A stretch of 64,000 nucleotides of DNA from Vicia villosa (Eukaryota > Streptophyta > Magnoliopsida > Fabales > Fabaceae). Made by a program: the position numbers and the translations under genes. Position 1 is the first letter of the stretch; each line of letters starts with the position of its first letter. Below the pieces are notes generated by a model. That model searched no databases, had not been told where the DNA came from, and saw only the letters and a program-made list of their open reading frames with translations. Location: assembly GCF_029867415.1 (NCBI RefSeq), contig NC_081180.1:239266823-239330822 (forward strand), written 5' to 3'. This document shows, piece by piece, positions 52,942 through 64,000 of the stretch.

Positions 52942-53250
52942 AGGGTTAAATATGTTTGTAGTTCTCTAAATATCTTATATTTCATTTTTAGTTTTTTAAA
53001 ATATTTTCTTTAAAGAATGATGTTTCTAAAATTTTCATCCACACTTTTGGTCTCTCATTTAACTTAGTATCAAAATTAGCCACAATTTTAGCGACTGTTT
53101 TCTAATTAGCCACGGTTTTAGCGACTGTTTTAGCAAGAGGGACAAAAAATGATGATGAAAATTTTTAAAAGGACTATTCTTTGAAAGAAATATTTTGAAG
53201 GACTAAAAATGAAATCAAATATTTACGAGGACCAGAAACATATTTAACCT
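52942..53250. mobile_element. MITE with AGGGTTAAATATGTTT ends (unit 1)
   Basis: The left end AGGGTTAAATATGTTTGTAG and the complement of the right end AGGTTAAATATGTTTCTGG match. TTGATT flanks both sides. The element folds back over most of its length and carries a repeated GCCAC(A/G)(A/G)TTTTAGCGACTG motif. It lies about 470 bp upstream of the B-box gene. Confidence 0.8.
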
Positions 53251-53521
53251 TTGATTATATGGAGTTAAAATTGAAAGATTACGATGATTTTATATAGTTT
53301 GTTGGTCAAATAACCAATCCAACCAACTAACTTAGTCAGTTAGTTGTTAAACCTCTAATTATAATCACTTAACAACCTAGGACACATGTTTATGGATTAA
53401 CATATAACACACCACTATTAATTAATTTATATACCTAAATATAGATCAATCATAATTGTTCTCTTTAAGAATAAAATCTATTTATCTTTAATGTTTATAT
53501 AAATTCATCAACTAACTGCAA

Positions 53522-54963
53522 CTATGTTGGACAACATAAAACTTAAAGAACTCGATTCACGACTTGCTCTCTTATAAAGTTAAAAGACACACGATGATCT
53601 TTAGCTAAGTGATAAGCTTCACAATGAAATTGTGATGAATTTATTTCTCTGGAAAAATTAGGAAACAAATACTTAAGATAAGGAAAACTAGGATGACCTA
53701 ATATTTTATGCCATAACATAACTTGATTTGAAACAGGAGGCAAACTTGCACTGTTTAAACCCAAAACTATTGTATTACCAAGGAGAGTTTTATCAAAGTA
53801 GTATAGTTCATTCATTTCTCTAGCAGTTCCAATCATTTTCCCCAAGTTCTGGTCCTGAAAAACACAAGTTGGAGAATGAAAAATTATAGAACAATTAGTA
53901 TCCTTAGATAACTTATGAACAGATAGAAGATTGCAAGAAAATTTAGGAACATGTAAAACAGATTGCAAAGTAATTTGCTCTAAAATTTTTATGCTACCTT
54001 TGCCTCCAATACTAGAATAACTACCATCAGTTATCCTTACTTATTCATACCCTGAACTATCGAAATAGGAAATGAATAAATGAGATCAATTGGTCATATG
54101 TTCAGATGCCCCTGAATTTATTATCCAAGGGTTGGAGTGGTTTTGGGCAGAAAGTGCCCAAGAATTCTTACTTATTTGTGCTACAGTTCCAACAGGAACA
54201 TTAGGTGATGAATTAAGCTTTAGAAGTTTAAAAAGGTTATTCATCTTCTTCTTAGTAAATGGAGATGAGTCAGCCTCATTGGTTGTAGACGTAGGCGGTC
54301 ACCAAACCTACCAGTCTTTCTATTGTTTGTCCTATCATGTAGTTTGAAATAATTTTGCCGAGTGTGACAATTTTGACCATAATAGTCGCAAACTAAATGT
54401 TCTTGTCACCACCATGTGGATTAGGGAAAGATTTGCGATTAACTTAAGGAATAGCCAAGGCAGATCCTTCGACTGGTGGAGGGACAATGATTGCTTTTTT
54501 TTTCCAAGCATCACTTGCCTATGACTCTATTTGCAACGTACTTCAGCAAATACTTCACCAATTGGAGGGATAGGATTTCTGCCAAGAATTTGGCCAGGAC
54601 CCTCATCAAACTCAATATTTACACCTGCAAGAAACTTGAAGACACAAATAACATCCACCATCTTCTTGTAGTGCTTGTAGTCCTCGGGTGACTTCCACTC
54701 ATATATATTGAACAGATCTAGATCTTGCCAAATACGCTTGAGACAATTGAAGTATTTGGTGACACAATCTTCAACTTGCCGAATTTCTCCTAGTTGGAGA
54801 GTTAGTTCATAAATTTAGGATAGGTTGTCCAAATCAGAGTACATTTTAGAGGAATTTCACCAAAGATCTTTTGTTGTAGTATAACAGACATAGTTTGAAC
54901 CCATCTCTTCAGTCATGAAATTGACTAACCATTTCATGACCATAAAATTTTCAACATCCCAAG
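53522..54963 (-). pseudogene. Copia gag-protease-preintegrase fragment (unit 1)
   Basis: On the minus strand: gag text (ILGRNPIPPIGEVFAEVR at 54500-54600), a decayed knuckle, protease-like SGASEHMTN near 54090-54120, then an open 141-codon frame (53543-53968) with HVPKFSCNLLSVHKLSKD, WHKILGHPSFPYLKYLFP and a damaged CxxC (CEAYHLAK). Stops in the gag part show it is dead. It is cut at 54963 by the duplication junction. Confidence 0.8.
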
Positions 54964-55142
54964 TATCTCAATTGTTATATATAGATAAATTTTGAGGCCA
55001 AAATGAAAGAAACAAAAAGACATAAATTCATATGTAATGTTTGGGGCAACTTGGTACTATTGAAACCATTCCACCTGTTGTTTTTATGTTTTCATCCATT
55101 GGATTTTGTTTTCTCACTCCTACGTGGAGAAAGTTGACCAAG

Positions 55143-55158
55143 ACACACACACACACAC

Positions 55159-55233
<75 letters not shown>

Positions 55234-55258
55234 GAGAGGAGAGGAGAGGAGAGGAGAA
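55143..55258. repeat. Compound microsatellite (AC)n(GA)n(GGAGA)n
   Basis: About nine AC repeats, more than 30 GA repeats and then five to six GGAGA units. The matching place in unit 1 (about 52697-52712) has only GAAAGAGAGAGAAG, so the array expanded after duplication. Reading frames through it (55028-55288 and 55041-55277) are artefacts. Confidence 0.95.
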
Positions 55259-55494
55259 AAAAACTAGTTGTTTATGACTTGGAGTCAAACAAGTTGGTTC
55301 TATGTTTCTTTCAACATAAACATGATCCCCATTTTCTATAATTCTTGTTAAAATAAAATTATCTTATATAGTGGAAAGATTAATTATTGAAATATATTTA
55401 ATGTTAGTGCAATTCTGTTTCCTACCATGCAACAAGAATTAATACATATGCAATGGAAAGGGTGAATAATGGTGTTGGAAGTGAATTAATTTTT

Positions 55495-55804
55495 GGGTTA
55501 TATATGTTTGTAGTCCTTCTAAATATCTCATATTTTATTTTTAGTCATTTAAAATATTTTCTTTAAATAACGGTCCTCCTAAAATTTTCATCCACATTTT
55601 GGGTCTCTCTTTTAACTTAGCCATAAAATTAGTCACAGTTTTAGCGACTCTTTTCTAATTATTGACTAAATTAGCGACAGTTTCAGCAAGAGAGATAAAA
55701 AATGCAGATGAAATTTTTTAGGAGGACCATTTAAAAAATATATATTTTGAATGACTAAAAGTGAAATATGAGACATTTAGGAGGACCATAAACATATTTA
55801 AGCC
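55495..55804. mobile_element. Second copy of the same MITE (unit 2)
   Basis: The counterpart of 52942-53250 in the duplicated unit, with diverged ends (GGGTTATATATGTTTG and AACATATTTAAGCC). It was present before the duplication, since both copies sit at the same place relative to their surroundings. Confidence 0.8.
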
Positions 55805-55865
55805 TTGATTTTATTGAGTTAAAATTGAAAGATTACAATGACTTTATATAGTTTGTTGGTCAAAT

Positions 55866-57180
55866 AAGGAAAACTAGGATGACCTAATCTTTTATGTCAT
55901 AACATAACTTGATTTGAAACAGGAGAAAAACTTGAACTGTTTAAACCAAAAACTATTGTATTACCAATAGGAGTTTCATCAAAGTAGTACAGTCCATTCA
56001 TTTCTCTAGCAGTTCCAATCATCTTCCCCAAGTTCTGGTCCTGAAAAACACAAGTTGGAGAATGAAAATTATAGAACAATTAGTTTCCTAGATAACTTAT
56101 GAACAAATAGAAGATTGAAAAAAATAGGAACATGTAAAACAGATTGCAAAGTAATTTGCTCTAAAATTTTAAGCTACCTTTTCCTGCAATACTAGAATAA
56201 CTACCATCACCTATCCTTACTTTTTCATACACGGAACTATTCAAATAAGAACTGAATAAATGAGAGCAATTGGTCATATGTTCAGATGCCTCGGAATCTA
56301 TTATGCAAGGGTTGGAGGAGTGGTTTTGGGCAGAAAGTGCCCAAGAATTCTTAACTATTTGTGCCCCAGTTCCAACAGGAACATTTGGTGATGAATTAAA
56401 CTTTAGAAGTTTAAAAAGGTTATTCATCTTCTTCTTAGTAAATGAAGAAGAGTCAACCTCATTGTTTGTAGACGTAGGGAGGTCACCAAACCTACCAGTC
56501 TTTCTATTTTTGGCCTACCATGTAGTTTGAAACAATTTTGCTTAGTGTGACGATTTTGACAGTCGCAAATTAAATGTTCTTGTCACTACCATGTGGATTA
56601 GGGAAAGATTTGCGATTGACTTAAGGAATAGCCAAGGAAGATCCTTTGAGTGGTGGAGAGACAATGACTGCTTTTTTCCAATCATCATTTTCCTATGACT
56701 CTATTTGCGACGTACTTCAGCAAATACTTCACCAATTTGAGGGATAGGATTTATGCCAAGAATTCGACCAAGAACCCCATCAAACACAATATTTAGACCT
56801 ACAAGAAAATTGAATACACGAATAACATCCACCATCTTCTTGTAGTGCTTGTAGTCCTCGGGTGACTTCCACTCATATACATTGAACAGATCTAGATCTT
56901 GCCAAACACGCTTGAGACAATTGAAGTATTTGGTGACACAATCTTCAGCTTGCCGAATTTCTCCTAGTTGGAGAATTAGTTCATAATTAAATTTGGGATT
57001 GGTTGTCCATATTAGAGTACATTTGAGAGACATTTCCCCAAAGATCTTCAGTCATGACATTGACTAACCATATCATAACCATGAAATTTTCAGCATCCCA
57101 AGTATCATAGTCTGCACCTTCCTTGTCTGGTTGTTTCTTGTCTCCAGTGATGTAACAAATTTTTCCTCTCCCGTCTGAGA
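55866..57180 (-). pseudogene. Copia gag-protease fragment (unit 2, longer 5' end)
   Basis: The second copy of the copia fragment. It keeps more of the gag start (KICYITGDKKQPDKEGADYDTWDAENF at about 57090-57165) and an open gag frame at 56701-57033 (WQDLDLF, ILGINPIPQIGEVFAEVRRK). The protease motif SEASEHMTN is at about 56270-56300. The pre-integrase end is lost at 55866, where a deletion with short homology (ATAAGG) joins it to the promoter part. Confidence 0.8.
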
Positions 57181-58669
57181 TACAAACGGACAGACTATAA
57201 CCAGCAAAAATAATTAGAATCGTTCAGCTGAATTGGTGTGATATGAACAATGAACAAACATAATGTGATAAGAATCGTTCAGCTAAATTGACTGTCATTT
57301 AATCGAAAGAGACTTAGGTTCGAGACCATATTAATACAAATTTTGTATTTTTTATTTTAAATTTAGAATTGTTTAAGATTAAGCACATGGGCCTGAGTTC
57401 AATTCCTTATAAGAAATAATTTTGGCTTTTCTATTAATTTATAATTGTTTAAAAATGAAATTAAAAATGAAAAACAATTTAGTATTTAAAAAATGAAAAA
57501 TAAATAAAATTCAACGTGGCAGTCCAGTCACGGTTTAAAACTAAAAAAAAACGGTTTGAAAAAAATATTAACAGAATGACCTATATGACCCGGTAAAATT
57601 TTATAAGGGATTAAATTAGGTCTATTTTATTGTGAAGGACTAATTTGACTCGTGTAATATTTGTGAGGGACCAAAATGGGTCTTCACTCTTATTATTTAC
57701 AATGAAAAAAAACATGTACAACACAAAATCTGTTGATTTTGTACTAACCTCTCTAATAACTTCCAACATCTTTATTCTTGAACTAATTGTCATGGCCATC
57801 TTTATTTATCATGTTTTCTTTTAAATTAACCTCTTAGTTCCTCTATCAATCACCATAATTTATGTCATCCAAGTGACTTCAAATACAAGAGGGGGTGAAT
57901 TGTGGAAAAAATGTTTTCAAAAACTTAAACAATTTAAAGCAAAATTTGAAGTTGATTTTAAGAAATGAGTAGAATAAGAAGAAGATAGCAAAAAAAAAAA
58001 CAAAAGTGGTAACATAAAAGGAAATGGATAAGGAAGGAGTAGACCAAATTTATCCTAGTTTGGCCTAAAACCAAGAGGTTTGTGTCCAATCCCCAAGAAT
58101 TACACTTTTATATTTTTTTATCCACTATCATAGAGATTTTAACACATGATCAACCTATAACCTTTCATACACCAAGTTTTTATCCCAAGTTCAGCTTACA
58201 ACCTACATATAGGAAAAACTCAACAGCGGTTACACAATATTTTCTACTAATAAGTTACTTTCTCAGCACTAAAGTTTTAGATGAAAGGTGTATAAATATA
58301 TTTGGAGCAATGGGAGAGTAGAGAAGAAGTAGTAGATCAGAATTCTTGTGTATTATGAAATGAAGACAATACCTCATTTTATAGTAAAATATATATACAA
58401 ATTTGGAAACATTGAAAAAGCATATAGAAATCACCATAATCAAAATATCATTCATATATTAGGAAGATAAGATGATTACAAGAAGGAAACAAAATTAAAA
58501 TAAGCCAACAACGAAAGAAAACAACAACAAGAAAATGCTATTATATGTATACATAATTATCATCATCAGAAGAGTAGGAGAAATAGGTACTCCAGAGTCA
58601 GCTAGGATGTGTGCCAGAAAAGCTACTTGGGAAGCCATTTGATTCATAATCCTAACATGTGATTGTTAC
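57181..58669. other. Repeat-derived spacer without a gene
   Basis: TTTGTGAGGGACCAAAATGGGTC near 57650 is typical of legume LTR and MITE debris. ACAAGAGGGGGTGAATTGTG at about 57882 is a phrase usual at the LTR edge of SIRE/Maximus copia elements. Open frames at 57611-57799, 58082-58321 and 58255-58455 lack domains. Confidence 0.45.
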
Positions 58670-59330
58670 TTGGTTGGTTATGATGGTGAACATGTGTTTC
58701 GGCTTCTTCAGCTTTCGAACATGTGTTGGATTACCCTACTAGCCCAATATGTCTCAATCCCAATGGCTAGTAACCATGTTTTCATCACCTCCGTTTTTTA
58801 CACTTCCCCGAGGTTTTCCTTCTTAGGGATTATCATACATATAGCCACATAGTGAATGAGACAAACATTCAGAGTCTCAAATCCTACAGTAAGAGGAAAT
58901 ATGAAACCTATTAATGGGTCAAAGTAGAAGTAATTAAGAAGAAGAGATAAAATTAAAATCTTCCACGTCACTAGGAGCCTCATAAGTGTAGAGAAAGTTA
59001 GTGTAGGGTAAATCACAAATATAAACAAATTCCTCAATGGAGAGAGAAATTTGAGTCTTACATACCTCTGTCGTGATAACTCCACTATTGTAGTGGAGAT
59101 TTGCGTAAAGCATTTTTACCATTTTCAAAAACATCTCTTGTGGTTTGTCGCAAACAAAACTTATTAGATTCACTTGAATAAAGGATGTGAAGAATTTAAA
59201 TTTCTCAAAATAACTCTCATCGATAAAATGATCTAGGATGATTTGACAATTGACAAAGTTCTTGTTAACAGTATTTTCTTTCTCTTGAGTCGAGAACTCT
59301 TTAAAGACATAAGCTTGAGAGGAGGAACCA
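58670..59330 (-). pseudogene. Remnant of 'putative plant transposon protein' domain
   Basis: Minus-strand frames 58934-59173 and 58798-59085 together resemble the plant retroelement-associated domain (Transposase_32, by recall): MLYANLHYNSGVITTEV, ISLSIEEFVYICDLPY, then LNVCLIHYVAICMIIPKKEN. The two halves are in different frames, so it is broken. Relationship to the ORF1-type extra proteins of LTR elements is likely. Confidence 0.55.
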
Positions 59331-59409
59331 CCAGTAATACAAATACTATTGGGTGATGTTTTTGGTTATAATGATAATAAAAAACACACAAATTGAAAAT
59401 AATTAATAC

Positions 59410-59470
59410 AAGAAAACAAGAAGAAGAAGAAGAAGAAAAAGAAGAAGAATAAGAAGAAGAAGAATAAGCA
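59410..59470. repeat. (GAA)n microsatellite
   Basis: An imperfect AAGAAGAAG run of about 55 bp, interrupted by AATAAG. Confidence 0.9.
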
Positions 59471-59819
59471 AGTGGAAGAAGATGATAGGGAAGAATGAGA
59501 ATGAGAGTAAGGTTATATTTTTTATAAAACTCCTTTTAATCTATTAAAGGCTTATTTAATCAATTAAGCCTTTAATGTCTACCGATTTCTGATTGGATTT
59601 TTGAAATGATGGCCGCTTTTTAGGTTATAATTTATCAACAACTCTAGGTTAATCGATTAGATGGCATAAACTTTGAATTTTAAACAGCCTAAATCAATTA
59701 ACCATTATGTTTAATTGATTAAGAGGAAAAATAATTTAGCTCCTTGAGTGTTATGGGCTTGGAAAGTAATTTGGACCTAGATTGCTTTGGAAGCCTCTCC
59801 TTTTTGGTTTCTGACCCCC

Positions 59820-60258
59820 TTTTGCTCAAAATTTCATTTTTAACAAACTATTAGTAGAAAATATAATCATAATGAAGATGTAATAATTAAGAAATTGTTA
59901 GAAGAATAACCATATTTTTTGAATTCATTCTCTTCCAAGTGACTCGCCTCTTTTATCATATAAAAATAAACTTTAGAAGACTTTTTCCTGTTGGTTCTTT
60001 TTGGAACCAAATTTAATTTTCTTTTACAATTCTCTAATTCTTTTGATACGGGCGACAATTTTAGAATTGGTTTTTTCCTTAATGATATTCTTCCCAAAAA
60101 TTTCTAAATTAGAACCATATATCCCTATAGGCACAAAGTATTTGGATAAATGCTTTGAACAATCTTTTCTGATTCTATCATTAGTCTATGGAGTTTTAAA
60201 GTATTCTTACAAAAAAATTGATTTTCACTTTTGGTCCCCAAATCTTTTTGGGTCATTT
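59820..60258 (-). pseudogene. Copia fragment below the solo LTR (gag end or protease)
   Basis: The minus strand just below the CATTT duplication should continue the copia gag at 62601-62761. Frame 59867-60097 is Lys/Glu-rich, and upstream text resembles a decayed CSKHL protease block. Evidence is weak apart from position. Confidence 0.4.
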
Positions 60259-62600
60259 TGTAACACCCAAAACCCCAAAACTTATATATACAGGATTACG
60301 TGACAATTTAAGGTGTCACCAACGACTATCCTTCAACAAAACATAGACATTTAGAAAACATGCAGCGGAAAAATAATCAACATTCAACACATGTGATTGC
60401 ATGCTCACCTTCACTTATGGTATCATTGCAGCAGAATCATATTAAATTCAGTAATAAAACATAACAACTTCAACTTAGTCTTATAAAGACTTAACTTTCC
60501 TAAAATGATTCAAATGAAGTTGTAACATCCAACTGATAACACTTTAAAACAACTTAACATAAAAATTATTAAACATCCAGCGAAACAGAGTAATCAACTT
60601 CAAACATAATAAAAATGCCTCATTCCCAATGTTACCAAATCAGAACACTAAACCACTAAGAAAGCGATAAACTAATTGTAATAACTCTAAGAGTTATATT
60701 CCACTTACAACAGCAACTTCTAATCCTGGATATCTACAAGATGTCCATGATGGATAACATTAAAGTAAATGGGGTGAGAATTCACATCAGTAAGCTAAAC
60801 GACATAAGTTGCGAGGTAGAATACATACATCTACACATACATCACAATATTCCAATAACGTCATTCTCACACCCAATCCATCAACATACTCAATATAAAC
60901 ACATATTCATCATTTAAATCATGCAATGAGACTCACAACATCAATTAGGCCCACATACATGTGATACCATATCATCACAATTGGTTCACTCAGGAACCGG
61001 GTTCACCCTGAATCCACCCTACCCGAATTCAAGACAAGTAACCAATCCATCCTACTCATATTGCAATTTTCCTCTTTCATCAACAACAACGATATAATGA
61101 TGCACGTCAATACATATCAATGCAATAACAACATAATATTTAAAGTCCCCTTCCAACGATAAACAAACATGCATTGACCCTACAATAATAGTTTCCCTCC
61201 TGAACTACTATCCTACAATGACAACAACATAATTCACTAACCATTAAGATAATGCACCAGGATATCAATATCATCACTCACAACAATCAATACAACATCA
61301 TCACCACCTTCACACATATTCATCATTCATCAATTAAATCATAAATCCAATTAAATTCAGTTTTAATCATTAAGTCACACCAAAACATCATCAAACATTA
61401 GCTAAAGGTAGGCCAACAACCATAACAAAATTCGAAGAATCAAAACGGCAAGCTAAATCCAAAAGTTGGGTGAATTACGTCCTTCTTGGTATCATGACGG
61501 GTTGCCCCCCACCTGCATGGCGCCCATCACCGACCTTAAAACATCAAAATGTCACCTATGTGACGATCAGATCCACAAACTGAGCATGGGCTTCATGACA
61601 AGTTACTTCTTATGGGCATGAAGCCCGTCATCGCCTCAAGGGCCACGGCGGCTTGGTCGCCATGACGATGGCACCCGCCACCGGTCTTCAGCCACACCAA
61701 AATGTGATTTTGATAAGGGAGACTTAACGAATCTCCCATAATCACTTCCAACCATCCAAAACATATTCAAAACACATTATACATGTTATAATACACTTAA
61801 AGTAGATTGATTCAACAGTTTTTACATGTTCAATCACTTATTTCATAAAATCATAATTATCCAAAAGCTTCAAAACTCATCAATGGTGAATAACATATTA
61901 ACACATCGAAATAGAAAATATCACCATTCAAAGTGCACGAATTTCATCAACAATCACAACACATATCATCAATTATTATCAAATTACATAATTGAATCAA
62001 AGCCCAATGTCCTATTGGAGGTTAAGGACTCCTCATTTCCCCCCTCATGCATATACCCGTTATTGAATCAATTCTCCCTCTTACCTAGTATCTAGCAGTA
62101 TAAATTCTGGTTTAATGAATCTTCGTCTCTCCCAATCCATAAACTTTTTTCGCTCCTCATAATCTTCTAGCCTGTAGCCTCTCTTTCTCAATTTCTCGTT
62201 TTTCTATGTACCGATAACTAAAAACTCCTAAACTTAAGTTATGCTCCTAATTTATATCATTAGGGTAAATCTTATTATAATTATAATTCTGACCCAAACT
62301 CCTAACTCTCTTACTCCTTCCTCCCTTCCACTTCTCATAATTCCCACTATTTTCCCAAACCCTTTATTTTTCCATCAAATTAAATAAATATAATTAAATA
62401 CTATTATTTTAATTATAAAATAAACTCTAATAATTTTAATTAAACTCTACCAACCTCTAATTAATCTCCACACTCTCAGCTCCAAGTCACATACTCCCAT
62501 CACCCATATTCATTTAATTAATATTACACCATAATTAAATAAATATACAATAATTATACTAAATCAAACAATTTCAATAAATAAAAACTGGAGTGTTACA
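60259..62600. repeat. Solo LTR (2,342 bp), gypsy-like
   Basis: It begins TGTAACACCCAAAACCCC and ends GGAGTGTTACA, so the ends form an 8-bp inverted repeat TGTAACAC. A perfect CATTT target duplication flanks it (60254-60258 and 62601-62605). There is no internal coding sequence, so it is a solo LTR in a copia gag. Which strand was transcribed is not clear. A short GC-rich part at 61490-61700 contains TGGCGCCCATCACCGACCTT and GGCACCCGCCACCGGTCTT, a diverged repeat. Confidence 0.85.
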
Positions 62601-64000
62601 CATTTCGTATTAGTGGATTGAATTTTGCATTTAGATTTCCAACTAGAATTATGATAATTGGAATAATATGAAGCAAACATATTTCTCATTTTTCTTTCAT
62701 TATATTGTTTATAATAATGGGACGGAGAATCATAATTATTACAACCATGACTTTTTTGCAATAATTACATTTAAACACATTATATTTAGAAGACTTATTC
62801 ATAAGGAAAATACTATTAAAGTTCTTTGCAATAATTTCAAGCTCATAATCTAAACAAGCTTTATTATAGATAGTTCTCTGACTGGATATAATCATATCAT
62901 GATTATCTTTATATTTGGTGAACTTCGTTAGGGTTTCATACAAATCATCAATCTCAATTTTCAAGGAATCATGTGTTTTACATTTAACAGAATTCACAAC
63001 ACATTGCTTAAGTTGATTCAATTCATCTATGATTCTTTCATTTTCATCTTCTAGAGATTTCTCATGTTTCTTATAAGTCACAATGCATTTTTATAACTCA
63101 TCACTTTCTATGCGAACTTTAACACCTAGATCTATCATTTGCGTACAGAAAAGAGTGGTTAGTGCATCATCATCATCATTGTTGTCGTCGTCATCAACAT
63201 AATCATAATCACTATCATTGTCATTATGATTATCATCATCACATGTGGTTTTAAGACAAAGATTTACATCTTCATCTGATTTTTCAAATGATTTTACAGA
63301 TAATTCTTCATCTGGTTATTCATGTAATTCTTCTAATTATTCTTTAAATGATTCTTCATATGATTACGAATTTTCCTCTTTGATATCATTCTCATTTTGG
63401 AGTAATTTGATAAACTCTCTGAGTGTCCTGATAATCTTTATTTTGCTTGATTTATTCTGTAAATTGTCAGTAATGTTTGTATCTATAAATTCTAGGTACT
63501 CGTTAGAAATACAATTTTGGAAATCTTTTCCCAGAATTTTAATGCTTGAGAACTATCTTTGAAAATTTTCTTCATTTTCATTTGGTGTATAAAATTATTT
63601 GTCTATTGTGTTCATCCTTTTCCTTTTGATATAAGTAGAACCTTCATTGACCATTTCAAAGGTGTCCCACAATTCTTTAGCAATGATACTGTTCAAAACA
63701 TAATTTAGCTCTTAACACACTTATCATCAAGTACTTTTCTTTAAAACTTTGTTGTACTTTTTATTTTTCTCTCACTGTCCATAAATTACTCAATATATCC
63801 ACTACTTCATTATTAATGAAATGGGTTGGAAAAAATGAACTATCTTGAACATACTCACAAATTAAAATCAATAGCTTTTAAAAATATTTTTCGTTCTTGC
63901 TTTCCATATGGTAAACCTTTCACCATTAAATGGTGGGAGCTTGTTCATAAAAATCCTCCTGCTAAAAGAAGTATATGAAGTTATCGTACTACCTTATAAG
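62601..64000 (-). pseudogene. gag: SIRE/Maximus-like copia gag, decayed
   Basis: On the minus strand from the window end: an IAKELWDTFEMVNEGST-type gag motif near 63640-63690, a stretch with ILGKDFQ near 63510-63540, an acidic Asp-rich segment (63165-63240), a coiled coil (EDENERIIDELNQLKQ, about 63000-63060) and a zinc knuckle FKCNYCKK with GCNNYDSPSHYYK in the next frame (62690-62790). Stops at about 63100 and 63590 plus the knuckle frameshift show decay. The long coiled coil before the knuckle is typical of the SIRE/Maximus group. It continues past the window end. Confidence 0.7.

Larger units (their letters stand above)
52518..57106. repeat. Tandem segmental duplication, two units of 2.4 and 2.1 kb
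   Basis: Unit 1 is 52518-54963 and unit 2 is 54964-57106, aligned at offset 2,446. Each holds the B-box gene promoter, a MITE and a minus-strand copia fragment. At the junction, CATCCCAAGTATC of the copia sequence (kept intact at 57094-57106) passes into TATCTCAATTG of the promoter. AAGTAT and AAGGTAT are the matching bases at the two breakpoints. Identity in the promoter part is about 95% by eye. Unit 2 lacks the equivalent of about 53317-53672. Confidence 0.85.

Noticed and set aside
55028..55288. Overlapping reading frames on both strands at 55028-55288
   Set aside because: They are translations of the AC/GA/GGAGA microsatellite.

Overview
This is plant nuclear DNA, almost certainly from a legume and probably from the tribe Fabeae (pea, vetch and grass-pea group). 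The main reason is an intact Ogre retrotransposon with 5.2-kb LTRs. Only two ordinary host genes are recognisable. One is a two-exon NOSIP/CSU1-type RING E3 ligase gene on the minus strand (5436-9992). The other is a single-exon B-box zinc finger gene on the minus strand (52074-52469). Almost everything else is transposon-derived.

Layout. 1-2056: end of an Ogre-type LTR with a 74-bp tandem array, abutting an LTR start in the opposite orientation. 2057-4285: decayed Ty1/copia element on the minus strand, carrying a hAT-like MITE. 5436-9992: the CSU1 gene, whose 3.6-kb intron holds a Stowaway MITE. 10201-10651: element with long terminal inverted repeats. 11201-48604: one nested stack. A TNT1-like copia element (plus strand) has in its 5' LTR a Tat-lineage Ty3/gypsy element (minus strand, 11603-42888, target-site duplication CTATT). 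That element has in its integrase C-terminus a complete 23,054-bp Ogre (minus strand, 15668-38721, duplication CCCAG). The same copia also took a GC-rich MITE in its gag zinc knuckle and an Ogre-like solo LTR (45443-48425, duplication GTGCA). 48605-49437: truncated gypsy-type LTR. 52074-57180: the B-box gene and a 2.4-kb tandem duplication joining its promoter to a copia gag remnant. 58670-64000: retroelement relics interrupted by a second solo LTR (60259-62600, duplication CATTT).

The Ogre looks recent and possibly functional. Its LTRs have the same length (5,172 bp), and I found 6 differences by eye. ORF1, gag-protease and RT/RNase H/integrase are all open. A 391-bp intron with usable splice sites joins gag-pro to pol in frame. 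The surrounding Tat element is older (3 substitutions plus a 21-bp indel between 0.44-kb LTRs) and cannot move by itself: it lacks the end of gag, the protease and the start of RT. It still carries a well-preserved antisense gene (13077-15011) with its own TATA box, a 5'-UTR intron and a 60-bp internal intron. That antisense unit and tRNA-like (Pol III A/B box) modules in Ogre-family LTRs are the most interesting signals. All comparisons were made by eye.
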